Source: an uncultured Asticcacaulis sp. (GTDB taxonomy: Bacteria > Pseudomonadota > Alphaproteobacteria > Caulobacterales > Caulobacteraceae). From it: a stretch of 17,196 nucleotides of DNA. A program made the position numbers and the translations under genes. Positions 1 to 7,221 of this stretch are shown one piece after another. The notes beneath the pieces were generated by a model. The model was not told where the DNA came from, ran no database searches, and saw only the letters and a program-made list of their open reading frames with translations. The stretch lies in NCBI GenBank assembly GCA_946480525.1, contig CAMLLA010000032.1, positions 1 through 17,196 on the forward strand, in the 5' to 3' direction. Position 1 is the first letter of the stretch, and each line of letters starts with the position of its first letter.

Positions 1-1
1 C

Positions 2-232
2 GCCCGCCGCGTGGCCAAGGGGGTCCGCTATGGCGACGACGCCCGCCAGACCTTTGAGCTCGACGACCGCTATGTCATCGAGCCGGAATTCGCCGAATAT
101 ACCCGCAAGTCCTTTGCCAAGGTGCGCGGCATCAAGAAGGTCCCCGAGGGCTTTTCGTATGCCAGCGACAACAATCCTGAACGCCTCGACGCCGAGGGCA
201 TCAGGTCGATGATGAAGGCCTATCTTGAATAG
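2..232 (+). CDS. pseB: UDP-GlcNAc 4,6-dehydratase (inverting), C-terminal end, 5' truncated by window
   Basis: This is the last 76 codons of a gene that enters from the left edge, so no start is visible. The DDARQTFELDDRYVIEPEF stretch and the later SDNNPERLDAEGIRSM stretch match the C-terminal signature of PseB/FlmA, including the SDNNP motif, where the usual tail reads roughly DDA.T.E..D.YVI.P followed by Y.SDNNP..L. PseB converts UDP-GlcNAc to UDP-2-acetamido-2,6-dideoxy-beta-L-arabino-hexos-4-ulose, the first step to pseudaminic acid. The catalytic SDR part lies outside the window. The stop overlaps the TTG start of the next gene by 8 nt, as expected for a pseB-pseC pair. The few residues before DDAR do not match the GEKxHE stretch I expected nearby, so that part of the alignment is uncertain. 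Confidence 0.85.
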   Translation, partial: ARRVAKGVRYGDDARQTFELDDRYVIEPEFAEYTRKSFAKVRGIKKVPEGFSYASDNNPERLDAEGIRSMMKAYLE

Positions 233-1421
233 CTTCCTCCCCTATGGACGGCAGTCGATCAGCGAGTCCGATATCGAGGCCGTCGTCGAGGTGCTGCGGT
301 CGGACTATCTCACGACGGGACCAAGCGTCGATCGCTTCGAAGCCGACCTGGCGGCGAGGGTTGGCGCAAAAGACGCCGTGGTGGTGGCGAATGGCACAGC
401 GGCCCTGCACGTCGCGGTTCTGACGCAAAACCTGACCGCCAACGACGTCGTCATCGTGCCGTCGATCACCTTTACGGCGTCCGCCAACTGTATCGCCTTC
501 TGCGGCGCCCAGGTGGTGTTCGCCGATGTCGATCCGGCCACCGGCCTGATGACCGACGCGACGTTTGACGAAGCGTTCAGTGTGCTGAAGGCGCGTCATC
601 CCGGCCACCGCTTCGCCGGAGTCATACCGGTGCACTACTCGGGCAGACCGGTAGGACTCGATTACGTCTCAAGGGTTTGCGCCGACCAGGGCGCCTTCCT
701 GCTCGAAGACGCCTGCCATGCCATCGGCACGAATGGTCCGGACGGCCAGACGGGCGCCTGCGCCAAATCCGACATGGCGGTCTTTTCCTTTCACCCGGTC
801 AAGACCCTGACAACGGGAGAGGGCGGAGCGATTACGACCAACGATCCGGCCCTGGCGCGGCAGTTGCGGTCCCTGCGCAGTCACGGCATCGAGCGCGATC
901 CGGCCCGCTTCGAAGGTTTCGGATTCGGCGGTGACAACGATGCTGGACCCTGGGTTTATGAGATGCAGGCCCTCGGTTATAACTATCGTTTGCCGGACCT
1001 CAACTGTGCGCTCGGCATCAGTCAGCTTAAGCGTTTGCCGCATTTCCTGGCGAGGCGCGAAGCGCTGGTCGCAGGCTATCAGGCGGCGCTTAGCCGGCGC
1101 AATCTGCCGGTACAATGGATGGCGCCCGAAGCCGGCACGCGCCCCGCCTTTCACCTCTTCGCCGTCACGATCGACTTCGAAGCTTTGGGCACGACGCGCA
1201 GCGCCGTCATGGCCGGGCTGAAGGCGCGCGGCATCGGCACCCAGGTCCATTACATTCCGGTCCACCGCCAGCCGTGGTGGCGCGAACGGGCATTGGCTTA
1301 CCGTGAACTGTCCGGGGCTGACCAGTATTACCGCACCACATTGTCCCTGCCCTTGTATGCCGATATGAGCGACGGCGATCCGGAGCGGGTCATAGCCGCG
1401 CTGGAGCAGGTTCTGCCCTAG
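225..1421 (+). CDS. pseC: UDP-4-amino-4,6-dideoxy-N-acetyl-beta-L-altrosamine transaminase
   Basis: A 398-residue DegT/DnrJ/EryC1-family PLP aminotransferase. PseC aminates C4 of the PseB product, using glutamate as donor. The N-terminus (PYGRQSISESDIEAVVEVL, residues 6-24) is the conserved opening of PseC proteins. It begins right after the TTG at 225, and this fixes that rare start; an AAGG at 215-218 is a suitable ribosome binding site. Visible family features are NGTAALH (56-62), the PLP-stacking and PLP-nitrogen region EDACHAIG (161-168), and the Schiff-base lysine K193 in FSFHPVKTLTTGEGG. The C-terminal QVHYIPVHRQPWW stretch is also typical. Length is normal for the family. It is translationally coupled to pseB by an 8-nt overlap. 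Confidence 0.95.
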   Translation: MNSFLPYGRQSISESDIEAVVEVLRSDYLTTGPSVDRFEADLAARVGAKDAVVVANGTAALHVAVLTQNLTANDVVIVPSITFTASANCIAFCGAQVVFADVDPATGLMTDATFDEAFSVLKARHPGHRFAGVIPVHYSGRPVGLDYVSRVCADQGAFLLEDACHAIGTNGPDGQTGACAKSDMAVFSFHPVKTLTTGEGGAITTNDPALARQLRSLRSHGIERDPARFEGFGFGGDNDAGPWVYEMQALGYNYRLPDLNCALGISQLKRLPHFLARREALVAGYQAALSRRNLPVQWMAPEAGTRPAFHLFAVTIDFEALGTTRSAVMAGLKARGIGTQVHYIPVHRQPWWRERALAYRELSGADQYYRTTLSLPLYADMSDGDPERVIAALEQVLP

Positions 1422-1434
1422 CATTCTTTTTGTC

Positions 1435-1477
1435 GCGCATCCTCTCCGAAAATCGCTGCACACGTTTCGGGATGCGC
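1435..1477. repeat. Palindromic intergenic repeat (alphaproteobacterial CGAAAA-core type), copy A
   Basis: An inverted repeat lies between pseC and pseI. Outer arms GCGCATCC (1435-1442) and GGATGCGC (1470-1477) are perfect complements. Inside them CCGAAA (1446-1451) pairs with TTTCGG (1465-1470), leaving a 3-nt bulge (TCT) on one side only and a loop containing GCTGCACAC. The same design, including the one-sided bulge, recurs at 9093-9138. Repeats of this look, with CGAAAA...GTG..CAC...TTTTCG cores and GCATG/GATGC ends, are widespread between genes in alphaproteobacteria. The element ends 4 nt before the pseI Shine-Dalgarno (GAGGAGG), so its hairpin in the pseC-pseI transcript could affect mRNA processing or pseI translation. 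That role is inference. Confidence 0.75.
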
Positions 1478-1493
1478 TGGGAGGAGGTCCTGA

Positions 1494-2543
1494 ATGGCCT
1501 TTGAAGTCACCATCGACGGCCGCAAGATCGGCGCCGACCACGAGCCCTACATCATCTGTGAATTGTCGGGGAACCATAACGGCAGTCTCGACCGCGCGCT
1601 GGCCATGATCGATGCCGCCGCCGATACCGGCTGCGACGCGATCAAGCTGCAGACCTATACGGCCGACACCATCACGCTGAAATCGGACCGTCCGGAATTC
1701 CAGTTGAAGGGCGGGTTGTGGAACGGCTATTCGCTTTACGATCTCTACGATGAGGCGCACACGCCGTGGGACTGGCATCCCGCCCTGTTCGAGCGCGCGA
1801 AACAGCGCGGCGTCACCATGTTTTCGTCGCCGTTCGATGACACGGCGGTTGATCTGCTTGACGGCCTGGGCGCCCCGGCGTTCAAGATCGCTTCGTTCGA
1901 ACTGATCGACCTTCCCTTGGTCGCCTATGCGGCGTCGAAGGGCAAGCCTCTGATCATGTCGACCGGCATGGCCAATGACGCCGAAATTGCCGCTGCCGCC
2001 GCGACGGCGCGCAAATATGGCTCGGGCGAGATCATCCTGCTGCACTGTGTCAGCGAGTACCCGGCCAATATCGCCGACGCCAATGTCCGCACTGTGCCGG
2101 ATCTCGGCCGCAAGTTCGAGTGCGTGTCGGGTCTGTCCGATCATACCTTCGGCACCGCGGCCTCGGTCGCTTCGGTGGCCCTGGGCGGTTCGGTGATCGA
2201 AAAGCATTTTACCCTGGCGCGTGCCGATGGTGGTCCGGATTCGGGCTTCTCGCTGGAGCCGGCGGAGTTCACGGCGTTGACCCGCGACTGCAAGGATGCC
2301 TGGAAGGCGCTTGGCCGCGTCCACTACGATACCCTGGGATCGGAGCGCGGTTCGAAAACCTTCCGCCGCTCGCTCTATGTCGTGCAGGATGTGAAGAAGG
2401 GCGAAGAGCTGACGAAAGAAAATGTCCGCTCGATCCGCCCGGGCCTGGGCCTGCCGCCGGTGCGTCTGTGGGATGTGCTGGGCAAGACCGCCAGCCGCGA
2501 CCTGTCGCGCGGCGAACCGCTTAGCGACGAGATGATCGGCTAG
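1494..2543 (+). CDS. pseI: Pseudaminic acid synthase
   Basis: A 349-residue NeuB-family enzyme that condenses 6-deoxy-AltdiNAc with phosphoenolpyruvate to give pseudaminic acid in the cytoplasm. The ATG follows a strong GAGGAGG site. The TIM-barrel part carries ICELSGNHNGS (21-31), KLQTYTADT (51-59), SSPFDD (111-116), KIASFE (131-136), MSTGM (155-159), LLHCVSEYP (182-190), GLSDHT (213-218) and EKHFTL (236-241). A C-terminal SAF (antifreeze-like) domain runs from about residue 288 to the end, with RRSLYVVQDVKKGE and GLGLPP. The LKGGLWNGYSLYDLYDEAHTP segment is characteristic of PseI rather than of sialic or legionaminic acid synthases. It is downstream of pseC, separated only by the palindromic repeat, so probably in the same operon. 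Confidence 0.95.
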   Translation: MAFEVTIDGRKIGADHEPYIICELSGNHNGSLDRALAMIDAAADTGCDAIKLQTYTADTITLKSDRPEFQLKGGLWNGYSLYDLYDEAHTPWDWHPALFERAKQRGVTMFSSPFDDTAVDLLDGLGAPAFKIASFELIDLPLVAYAASKGKPLIMSTGMANDAEIAAAAATARKYGSGEIILLHCVSEYPANIADANVRTVPDLGRKFECVSGLSDHTFGTAASVASVALGGSVIEKHFTLARADGGPDSGFSLEPAEFTALTRDCKDAWKALGRVHYDTLGSERGSKTFRRSLYVVQDVKKGEELTKENVRSIRPGLGLPPVRLWDVLGKTASRDLSRGEPLSDEMIG

Positions 2544-2588
2544 TCAAGTTTCCGAATACTCGATACGCTCCCTGAAACGGGGAGTGAG

Positions 2589-3629
2589 ATGCCAATGCGC
2601 ATTCTATGCCTGATATTTGTTGGACTTTTCATGACCGCATGCGTTGAGCCGAAGACCTCCAGTGAGGCCTCACGCAATGATGCTGCTATAAAGCGCACAG
2701 CCTATATCGAAGACAGGCTCTGGTTGCTCGACGACCAGGGATCACTGTTCAGTTTGGCTGAGACCGATACGGCACCGAGAACCGAATCCCTGTCGGGTCG
2801 TGTCTTCGACGTCTGTACTCATGATGGGAAGTTGCTGGCTCTGACCGGGGATGAGGCAGGCCCGCAGGTGAGCCTACATCAAAGGGAGGGTGGAGTGTGG
2901 AAGCAAATCCGTACACTGGATGGCGGCAAGGACAAGCTGTTTACGCTCACCTGTTCTTCCAATACGGTCATGCTGGTGGGCGGCAGCCGTGCGGTCGAGC
3001 TGGTTGCTGATGGAGAGCCTGTGTCGGTCAGCTTCGCAAAGGCGCTTTGGCCGGCCGTAGTGTACAGGCACAAGGACCAGCTGTATGTGGGCGAAGACAA
3101 GGGAGAATGGGGCGGTGGATTGCATCGCGTCGATCTCCGCTCCGGCGCGGTCACAACCCTGGGAGAGGTCAAGGAAGAACCATGCGACGGCCTTTTAAAG
3201 CCGGAGTGTGAAGTCATTACCGGCATCGTCGAAATGCCCGGTCAGCCCGATTGCATCGCTGTGGCCTCTGGTCTCATGCATATGTCGGGAAGCGGTCGGC
3301 TCTATCGTATCTGTCACGATCAGGTCAGTATCCTTTACGAAAAGCGATATCGGGCAGGCGATTATCCGGACCCGAACGCCTATGACACACTGCCGTTCTT
3401 GAATCTCTTCAGACAAGGCGAAATACTGTGGGCAACAGGATCAGATGGCATTTACGTCGTATCCGCAGACGGACAGGCGCGCCAGCAATCCGTATCAGGC
3501 TTTCGTAATATTGGTCCCCTCAAGGTCAGCTTTGCAGTGCCGGGCATCGTCGTCGTCCGCACGGATTGGCACAAGCGATACGACGTTGCGAAAGAGGACT
3601 ACCAACTTAATCTGGTGACCGCGAAATAG
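2589..3629 (+). CDS. Putative lipoprotein of unknown function
   Basis: A 346-residue protein I do not recognise. The N-terminus is a short basic start, a hydrophobic stretch and a lipobox-like MTAC with C18, so it is predicted to be a lipoprotein. The mature part has many short beta-rich segments with recurring D.G/hydrophobic patterns (DDQGSLFSL, DGKLLAL, SDGIYVVSADGQ), which suggests a beta-propeller-like fold, but no enzyme motif is evident. Cysteines are scattered in mid-protein. A GGGGAG ribosome binding site precedes the ATG; an in-frame ATG at 2595 is the alternative start. Codon use is more AT-rich than in pseI or pseC, which may mean a separate origin. It follows pseI by 45 nt, and its stop is 1 nt from that of the convergent pirin gene. 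Confidence 0.7.
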   Translation: MPMRILCLIFVGLFMTACVEPKTSSEASRNDAAIKRTAYIEDRLWLLDDQGSLFSLAETDTAPRTESLSGRVFDVCTHDGKLLALTGDEAGPQVSLHQREGGVWKQIRTLDGGKDKLFTLTCSSNTVMLVGGSRAVELVADGEPVSVSFAKALWPAVVYRHKDQLYVGEDKGEWGGGLHRVDLRSGAVTTLGEVKEEPCDGLLKPECEVITGIVEMPGQPDCIAVASGLMHMSGSGRLYRICHDQVSILYEKRYRAGDYPDPNAYDTLPFLNLFRQGEILWATGSDGIYVVSADGQARQQSVSGFRNIGPLKVSFAVPGIVVVRTDWHKRYDVAKEDYQLNLVTAK

Positions 3630-3630
3630 A

Positions 3631-4476
3631 TCAACCAAATTTCCCCGCCTGATAATCGGCATAGGCCTGGTGAATTTCCTGCACCGTGTTCATGACGAAG
3701 GGACCGTGGGCGACGATCGGTTCCCGCAGCGCTTCGGCGTGGCCGAACAGCACGACCGAATCGGTGGTCGCTTCGATATCGATCAGGTCGCCGTCGCCGA
3801 ATTCGACAAGCTGCCATTTGGCGGCATCGACGCCGTTCACCGCCACATCGCCGCGCGCCACATAGAAGAAGATATCCCGGCCGCCTAAACCTTCGAACAC
3901 AACGCGGCCTTCGGGTTTCAGCGCCAGCGTCGTCATGAAGATGTCGGTCAGCGACGCAATCGGTCCGGTCCGGCCCTGCCAGTCTCCCGATATCAGATTG
4001 ACCGTGGCGCGGCCTTCATCGGTCTCAATCGCCGGGATGGCGTCCTGCTGCACGCCGGTATAGGCCGGGGCGGTCATCTTCAGCCGGGCGGGCAGGTTGA
4101 CCCACAGCTGCAGGATTTCCATCGGTCCGCCGCTGCGCTTGAAGCGCTCGGGCGAGACTTCTTCGTGGACAAGCCCGCTGCCGGCCGTCATCCACTGCAC
4201 GCCGCCGGCTTCGATGATGCTCTCGTGCCCGGCCGAATCGCGGTGCGCCAGCTCGCCTTCGAGGATAAAGGTCACCGTTTCGAATCCGCGGTGCGGATGT
4301 GGACCAAAGGGCAGGCCGCGATTGTTCGGCGCATAGGTCTGCGGCCCGTGGTGGTTCAGGAACAGAAAGGCGCCGATATTGTTCAGCTCGCGCGACGGGA
4401 TGGGGCGGCGTGTGACCAGATCGCCGATATCGTCGCGATAGGCGCCGTGCAGGCGCAGTACGGGCTTCTGTAACAT
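3631..4476 (-). CDS. Pirin family protein
   Basis: A 281-residue bicupin of the pirin/YhhW group. The start chosen is the ATG at 4476, because AAAGGA sits 7 nt before it and the protein then opens directly with the family sequence; a longer in-frame extension upstream looks spurious. Metal ligands of the N-terminal cupin are visible as H60 and H62 (FGPHPHRGFETVT), H104 and E106 (GSGLVHEE). The C-terminal cupin runs from about 190 to 265. Bacterial relatives bind iron or other metals, and some show quercetinase activity; the true substrate is unknown. It is transcribed opposite to its neighbours and does not look connected to glycan synthesis. Confidence 0.9.
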   Translation of the reverse strand: MLQKPVLRLHGAYRDDIGDLVTRRPIPSRELNNIGAFLFLNHHGPQTYAPNNRGLPFGPHPHRGFETVTFILEGELAHRDSAGHESIIEAGGVQWMTAGSGLVHEEVSPERFKRSGGPMEILQLWVNLPARLKMTAPAYTGVQQDAIPAIETDEGRATVNLISGDWQGRTGPIASLTDIFMTTLALKPEGRVVFEGLGGRDIFFYVARGDVAVNGVDAAKWQLVEFGDGDLIDIEATTDSVVLFGHAEALREPIVAHGPFVMNTVQEIHQAYADYQAGKFG

Positions 4477-4521
4477 GTGGCAATCCTTTGAACGCGACGG
4501 TTGCCTGTGATATGGCGCGGC

Positions 4522-5151
4522 ATGGATGCACTTACAACCGCCCTTTTCTGGCTGGACTATGCCGCCGTCGCGGTGTTCGCGGCGACGGGCGCCCTGGCGG
4601 CGGCGCACCGCAAGCATGACATCATCACCTTTTGTTTTTTCGCGGCGATCACCGGCGTCGGCGGCGGCACGCTGCGTGATCTTCTGATTGGCGCGCCCGT
4701 CTTCTGGGTCAACCGTCCGGGCTACATCGTCGTCAGCCTGGTGGCGGCCATCATCGTCTGGCTGATGGGGCGACGCGGCTGGCGGTTTCGCGCCCTTCTG
4801 TGGCTCGATGCGCTCGGCCTGGCAGGCTATGCCGTGGTCGGGACGGCCAAGGCGCTGAACATGGACGTGCCTGCCGTCTCGGCGGTCATCATGGGCGTGC
4901 TGACGACGACCTTCGGCGGGATCGTGCGCGATGTCCTGGCAGGGGAGCCGAACCTGCTGCTGCGCCGCGAGATCTATGTGACGGCGGCGCTTCTGGGCGC
5001 GGTCGTCTTCGCCGGTCTTCAGGGACTGGGGCTGGCCTTCTGGCCCTCGGCGCTGGCGGGTTTTGCCGCTGCCCTTGGTCTGCGGGCCGTCGCCATCCTT
5101 TTCAATCTGGCCCTGCCCGGGTTCCCAGGATCCAAAAGCCCAACAGAATAG
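4522..5151 (+). CDS. Trimeric intracellular cation channel (TRIC/UPF0126) family membrane protein
   Basis: A 209-residue protein with about seven predicted hydrophobic helices arranged as two repeated halves. Each half carries the family glycine-rich motif followed by Arg-Asp: GVGGGTLRDLL near residue 50 and TTTFGGIVRDVL near 134. Bacterial TRIC homologues form trimeric potassium-permeable channels in the inner membrane, while E. coli relatives such as YicG are uncharacterised. The ATG at 4522 (MDALTT) puts the first helix at the N-terminus. A TTG at 4501 would add seven residues, and neither start has a clear ribosome binding site. The gene is divergent from the pirin gene with about 45 nt between starts, so the two promoters must overlap each other or a gene. 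Confidence 0.85.
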   Translation: MDALTTALFWLDYAAVAVFAATGALAAAHRKHDIITFCFFAAITGVGGGTLRDLLIGAPVFWVNRPGYIVVSLVAAIIVWLMGRRGWRFRALLWLDALGLAGYAVVGTAKALNMDVPAVSAVIMGVLTTTFGGIVRDVLAGEPNLLLRREIYVTAALLGAVVFAGLQGLGLAFWPSALAGFAAALGLRAVAILFNLALPGFPGSKSPTE

Positions 5152-5188
5152 TTCGCGGAAATGGTTAATAGGGTTTAGTCATTCGCAG

Positions 5189-5216
5189 GCGCGTAATAGG
5201 TTAATGCGCGCTTTTT
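5189..5216 (+). terminator. Possible Rho-independent terminator or leader attenuator
   Basis: GCGCG (5189-5193) can pair with CGCGC (5207-5211) around an AT-rich 13-nt loop, and five T residues follow directly (5212-5216). This fits a short intrinsic terminator for the TRIC gene. It lies only 14 nt before the ATG of the next gene, with that gene's AGGAGA site just after the T run. If the downstream promoter is further upstream, the hairpin would sit in its leader. The stem is short, so confidence is low. Confidence 0.35.
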
Positions 5217-5230
5217 CAGGAGACTGCGAC

Positions 5231-5884
5231 ATGACCAAACCCTCCCTCATCCTTGGTGTAGCTGCCGCGTTCGCACTGTCCGTTCTGCCCCTGGCCGCGT
5301 CGGCAGGCACAGTTCATTCCGGTTACCGCCCCGGCCACTGGCAACGCTCGCACGACGGTCAGGGCGTCATGCGTGTCTATGGGGGTGACGCCTATCGTAC
5401 GCCCGAGGCGTATGTCGGCGGCGAATTCCGCAGCGGACTGGATGTTCAGACGGCCCGCGAAGACGTGGAATACCAGGACGAATATTACGAAACCTCGGAC
5501 CGTTATGCCCGGACTGCGGCCACGCCATGCCGTTCCGTCTGTGTCGCGGCTTATGCGCCGCCGCCCCCGCCTCCGTGTGTCACGCAGATTCGCCGCGAAG
5601 CCCGTTATGCTGCGCCGCGCGTGACGTCGCGCCAAGCCGTCATCGAGGTCGAAGAGGGCGTGGAGGAACACAGCGACTATTACCGCGAAACGTCGGATGG
5701 CGGCGTTTATCACCGTTCGCACGCCTATCATGATGACTGCCCCTGCCGTCAGGGACATGATGACCGCGACGCCGGTTACGACGACCGCTACGACGATCAT
5801 TATGATGATCGCCGGGACGATCGCCATGACGACCGGTACGATGGCTATCGCGATGAAGGCCGCGACGTTTTCGGCCGTTACTGA
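5231..5884 (+). CDS. Secreted Asp/Arg/Tyr-rich repeat protein of unknown function
   Basis: A 217-residue protein that starts at the ATG preceded by AGGAGA; the open frame extends further upstream into the TRIC gene but without a start site of its own. Residues 1-25 form a Sec signal peptide ending LAASA, with cleavage expected before GTVHSG. The mature protein has a Tyr-rich middle, a run of prolines (109-115), five cysteines (C100, C104, C116, C170, C172) and a very hydrophilic tail (about 176-213) of repeated DDRY/DDRH/DDHY units. I recognise no domain. The tail resembles low-complexity metal-binding or cell-surface segments, but that is only a suggestion. It is probably exported to the periplasm or beyond. 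Confidence 0.75.
   Translation: MTKPSLILGVAAAFALSVLPLAASAGTVHSGYRPGHWQRSHDGQGVMRVYGGDAYRTPEAYVGGEFRSGLDVQTAREDVEYQDEYYETSDRYARTAATPCRSVCVAAYAPPPPPPCVTQIRREARYAAPRVTSRQAVIEVEEGVEEHSDYYRETSDGGVYHRSHAYHDDCPCRQGHDDRDAGYDDRYDDHYDDRRDDRHDDRYDGYRDEGRDVFGRY
5759..5842 (+). repeat. Tandem degenerate coding repeat (Asp-Asp-Arg-Tyr-like units)
   Basis: A run of GAY-GAY-CGN-(TAY/CAY) codons gives four-residue repeats such as DDRY, DDHY, DDRR, DDRH in the secreted protein. Units differ at wobble positions, so the repeat is not a fresh slippage product, but its near-periodic 12-nt structure could still change unit number. Confidence 0.7.
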
Positions 5885-5906
5885 GCCAGGCCTTCGACGA
5901 CGCGTG

Positions 5907-5923
5907 TGCCCGTCAACCGGGCA
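5907..5923. other. Small hairpin between secreted protein and FkbM methyltransferase genes
   Basis: TGCCCG and CGGGCA are perfect complements around a 5-nt loop (TCAAC), 22 nt after the stop of the secreted-protein gene. There is no T run after it, so it is not a standard intrinsic terminator. It may be a weak Rho-linked end or chance. Confidence 0.3.
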
Positions 5924-5996
5924 TGCCATGCCGACGTCCAGCGGCTAAAGGTGCTGTTAAGGATAATTGCGTAGCCTGCCCGCAAAGGAGCTGCGC

Positions 5997-7154
5997 ATGG
6001 AACTCACGGGGCGTTCAGGCTTGTTTGAGCCTGGCCAGATCGATTTTGGCTCTTCGGCTTTTGCCGCGGCGCTTGGTGTCTGGCGCGAACGCAAACGCGC
6101 GCTCAACCTGCCCAGCCGGCCCTTGATTCTCGTGGGCGCAGGGTCGGTGCTTGCCGCGCCGTTCGTCGATGGCTGTCTGAAAAGCTGCAATGTCATCGCT
6201 CTGCTCGACAATGCTAAGGCCGGGACCGAAAGCTCGGGTGTCCCTGTAATCGGCGACGGGCAACTGCTCGATGTCCTGAGGGCAAATCCGCAGGCGATTG
6301 GCGTCTTGTGCTGTGGTTCGGAGCGCGCGCTTGACCATTTTCGCGCCAACTGGCCGACGGGTACGCCCCTGTTGTTTTATTTCGAAGTGCTGGCCCTGTG
6401 GCCGGACGTCGCCGAAGCCGGCCCGAGTCTCGATTTCATAAGCGCATTTCAAGACTTGGGCTCGGTCCAGGCGGCTTACGATTCGGCACGCCGTCATCTG
6501 CATGATTCCGTCAGTCTGAAGACGCTCGACGCTGTGCTGCTTTACCGTCTGACCTGGGCGCCCGAGATGCTGGACGGCATTCGCAAACCGGAAAAGGCGA
6601 TCTATTTCGAGCCGGAGGTAATGCCGCTCAACGATCACGAAGTGCTTGTCGACGGGGGCGCCTATGACGGTGACACCGTCAGGGATTTCGCTGCCAGGAC
6701 GCAGAACCTTTATGGTCACATCCACGCCTTCGAACTCGATCCGGCCGTCGCCGCGGCTTTCACCGCAAAGACGGCGCACATGGATCGCGTCACCCTGCAC
6801 AGCGTGGGACTGTGGAGCGGTCCCGCGACTCTCAAGCTGCAACAGCGGACGGATAACGGCGGCCGGATTAGCGACGCCGGCGAGACAAACGTGGATCTTG
6901 TGGCGCTGGACGATATCGATGTCGGTGTGCCAACCGTGATAAAGCTTGATGTCGAAGGCGCGGAGGTCGATGCGCTGGCCGGCGCCACGGCAACGATCGG
7001 GCGCCACAGGCCGAAACTGGCGATCTGCGCGTATCATAAGCATGACGACCTGGTAAAGCTGTTCGAGGCCGTCGGCAGCATACGCGACGACTATCGCTTT
7101 TCCCTGCGGCACTATTCACCGCTCGTCTACGACACGGTGATTTACGCCACTTGA
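5997..7154 (+). CDS. FkbM family SAM-dependent methyltransferase with N-terminal Rossmann-like domain
   Basis: A 385-residue protein. The ATG at 5997 has GGAG 6 nt upstream and is preferred to an in-frame TTG 30 nt earlier. The N-terminal half (about 40-150) has a nucleotide-binding-like strand-loop (LILVGAGS, 43-50) and ALLDN. The C-terminal half is an FkbM methyltransferase: SAM motif VDGGAYDGDT (218-227), acidic end of strand 2 in AFELDPA (about 244-250) and the family hallmark KLDVEGAE (316-323). FkbM enzymes O-methylate sugars or polyketide hydroxyls, and such genes are frequent in flagellar and surface glycan loci. Methylation of a pseudaminic acid-containing glycan is plausible from context, but the substrate cannot be read from the sequence. 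Confidence 0.85.
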   Translation: MELTGRSGLFEPGQIDFGSSAFAAALGVWRERKRALNLPSRPLILVGAGSVLAAPFVDGCLKSCNVIALLDNAKAGTESSGVPVIGDGQLLDVLRANPQAIGVLCCGSERALDHFRANWPTGTPLLFYFEVLALWPDVAEAGPSLDFISAFQDLGSVQAAYDSARRHLHDSVSLKTLDAVLLYRLTWAPEMLDGIRKPEKAIYFEPEVMPLNDHEVLVDGGAYDGDTVRDFAARTQNLYGHIHAFELDPAVAAAFTAKTAHMDRVTLHSVGLWSGPATLKLQQRTDNGGRISDAGETNVDLVALDDIDVGVPTVIKLDVEGAEVDALAGATATIGRHRPKLAICAYHKHDDLVKLFEAVGSIRDDYRFSLRHYSPLVYDTVIYAT

Positions 7155-7221
7155 AAAACGGAATTCGGCAGTACCGATGAGGCGGCGTCCCCTGCATGGC
7201 CGGACCGCGTAAGGAGACTCT

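Noticed and set aside
669..2324. Long minus-strand open frame of about 551 codons opposite pseC and pseI
   Set aside because: It is opposite two clearly recognised genes, has no family motif, and is Arg/Gly/Asp/Gln-rich as expected for the antisense of high-GC coding sequence.
2568..2584. Hairpin CTCCC/GGGAG hiding the lipoprotein ribosome binding site
   Set aside because: A 5-bp stem with a 7-nt loop is easily formed by chance around a purine-rich ribosome binding site; not enough to claim a regulator.
6015..7112. Minus-strand open frame of about 365 codons opposite the FkbM methyltransferase
   Set aside because: The plus strand carries full FkbM motifs and a good ribosome binding site; the minus frame shows none.
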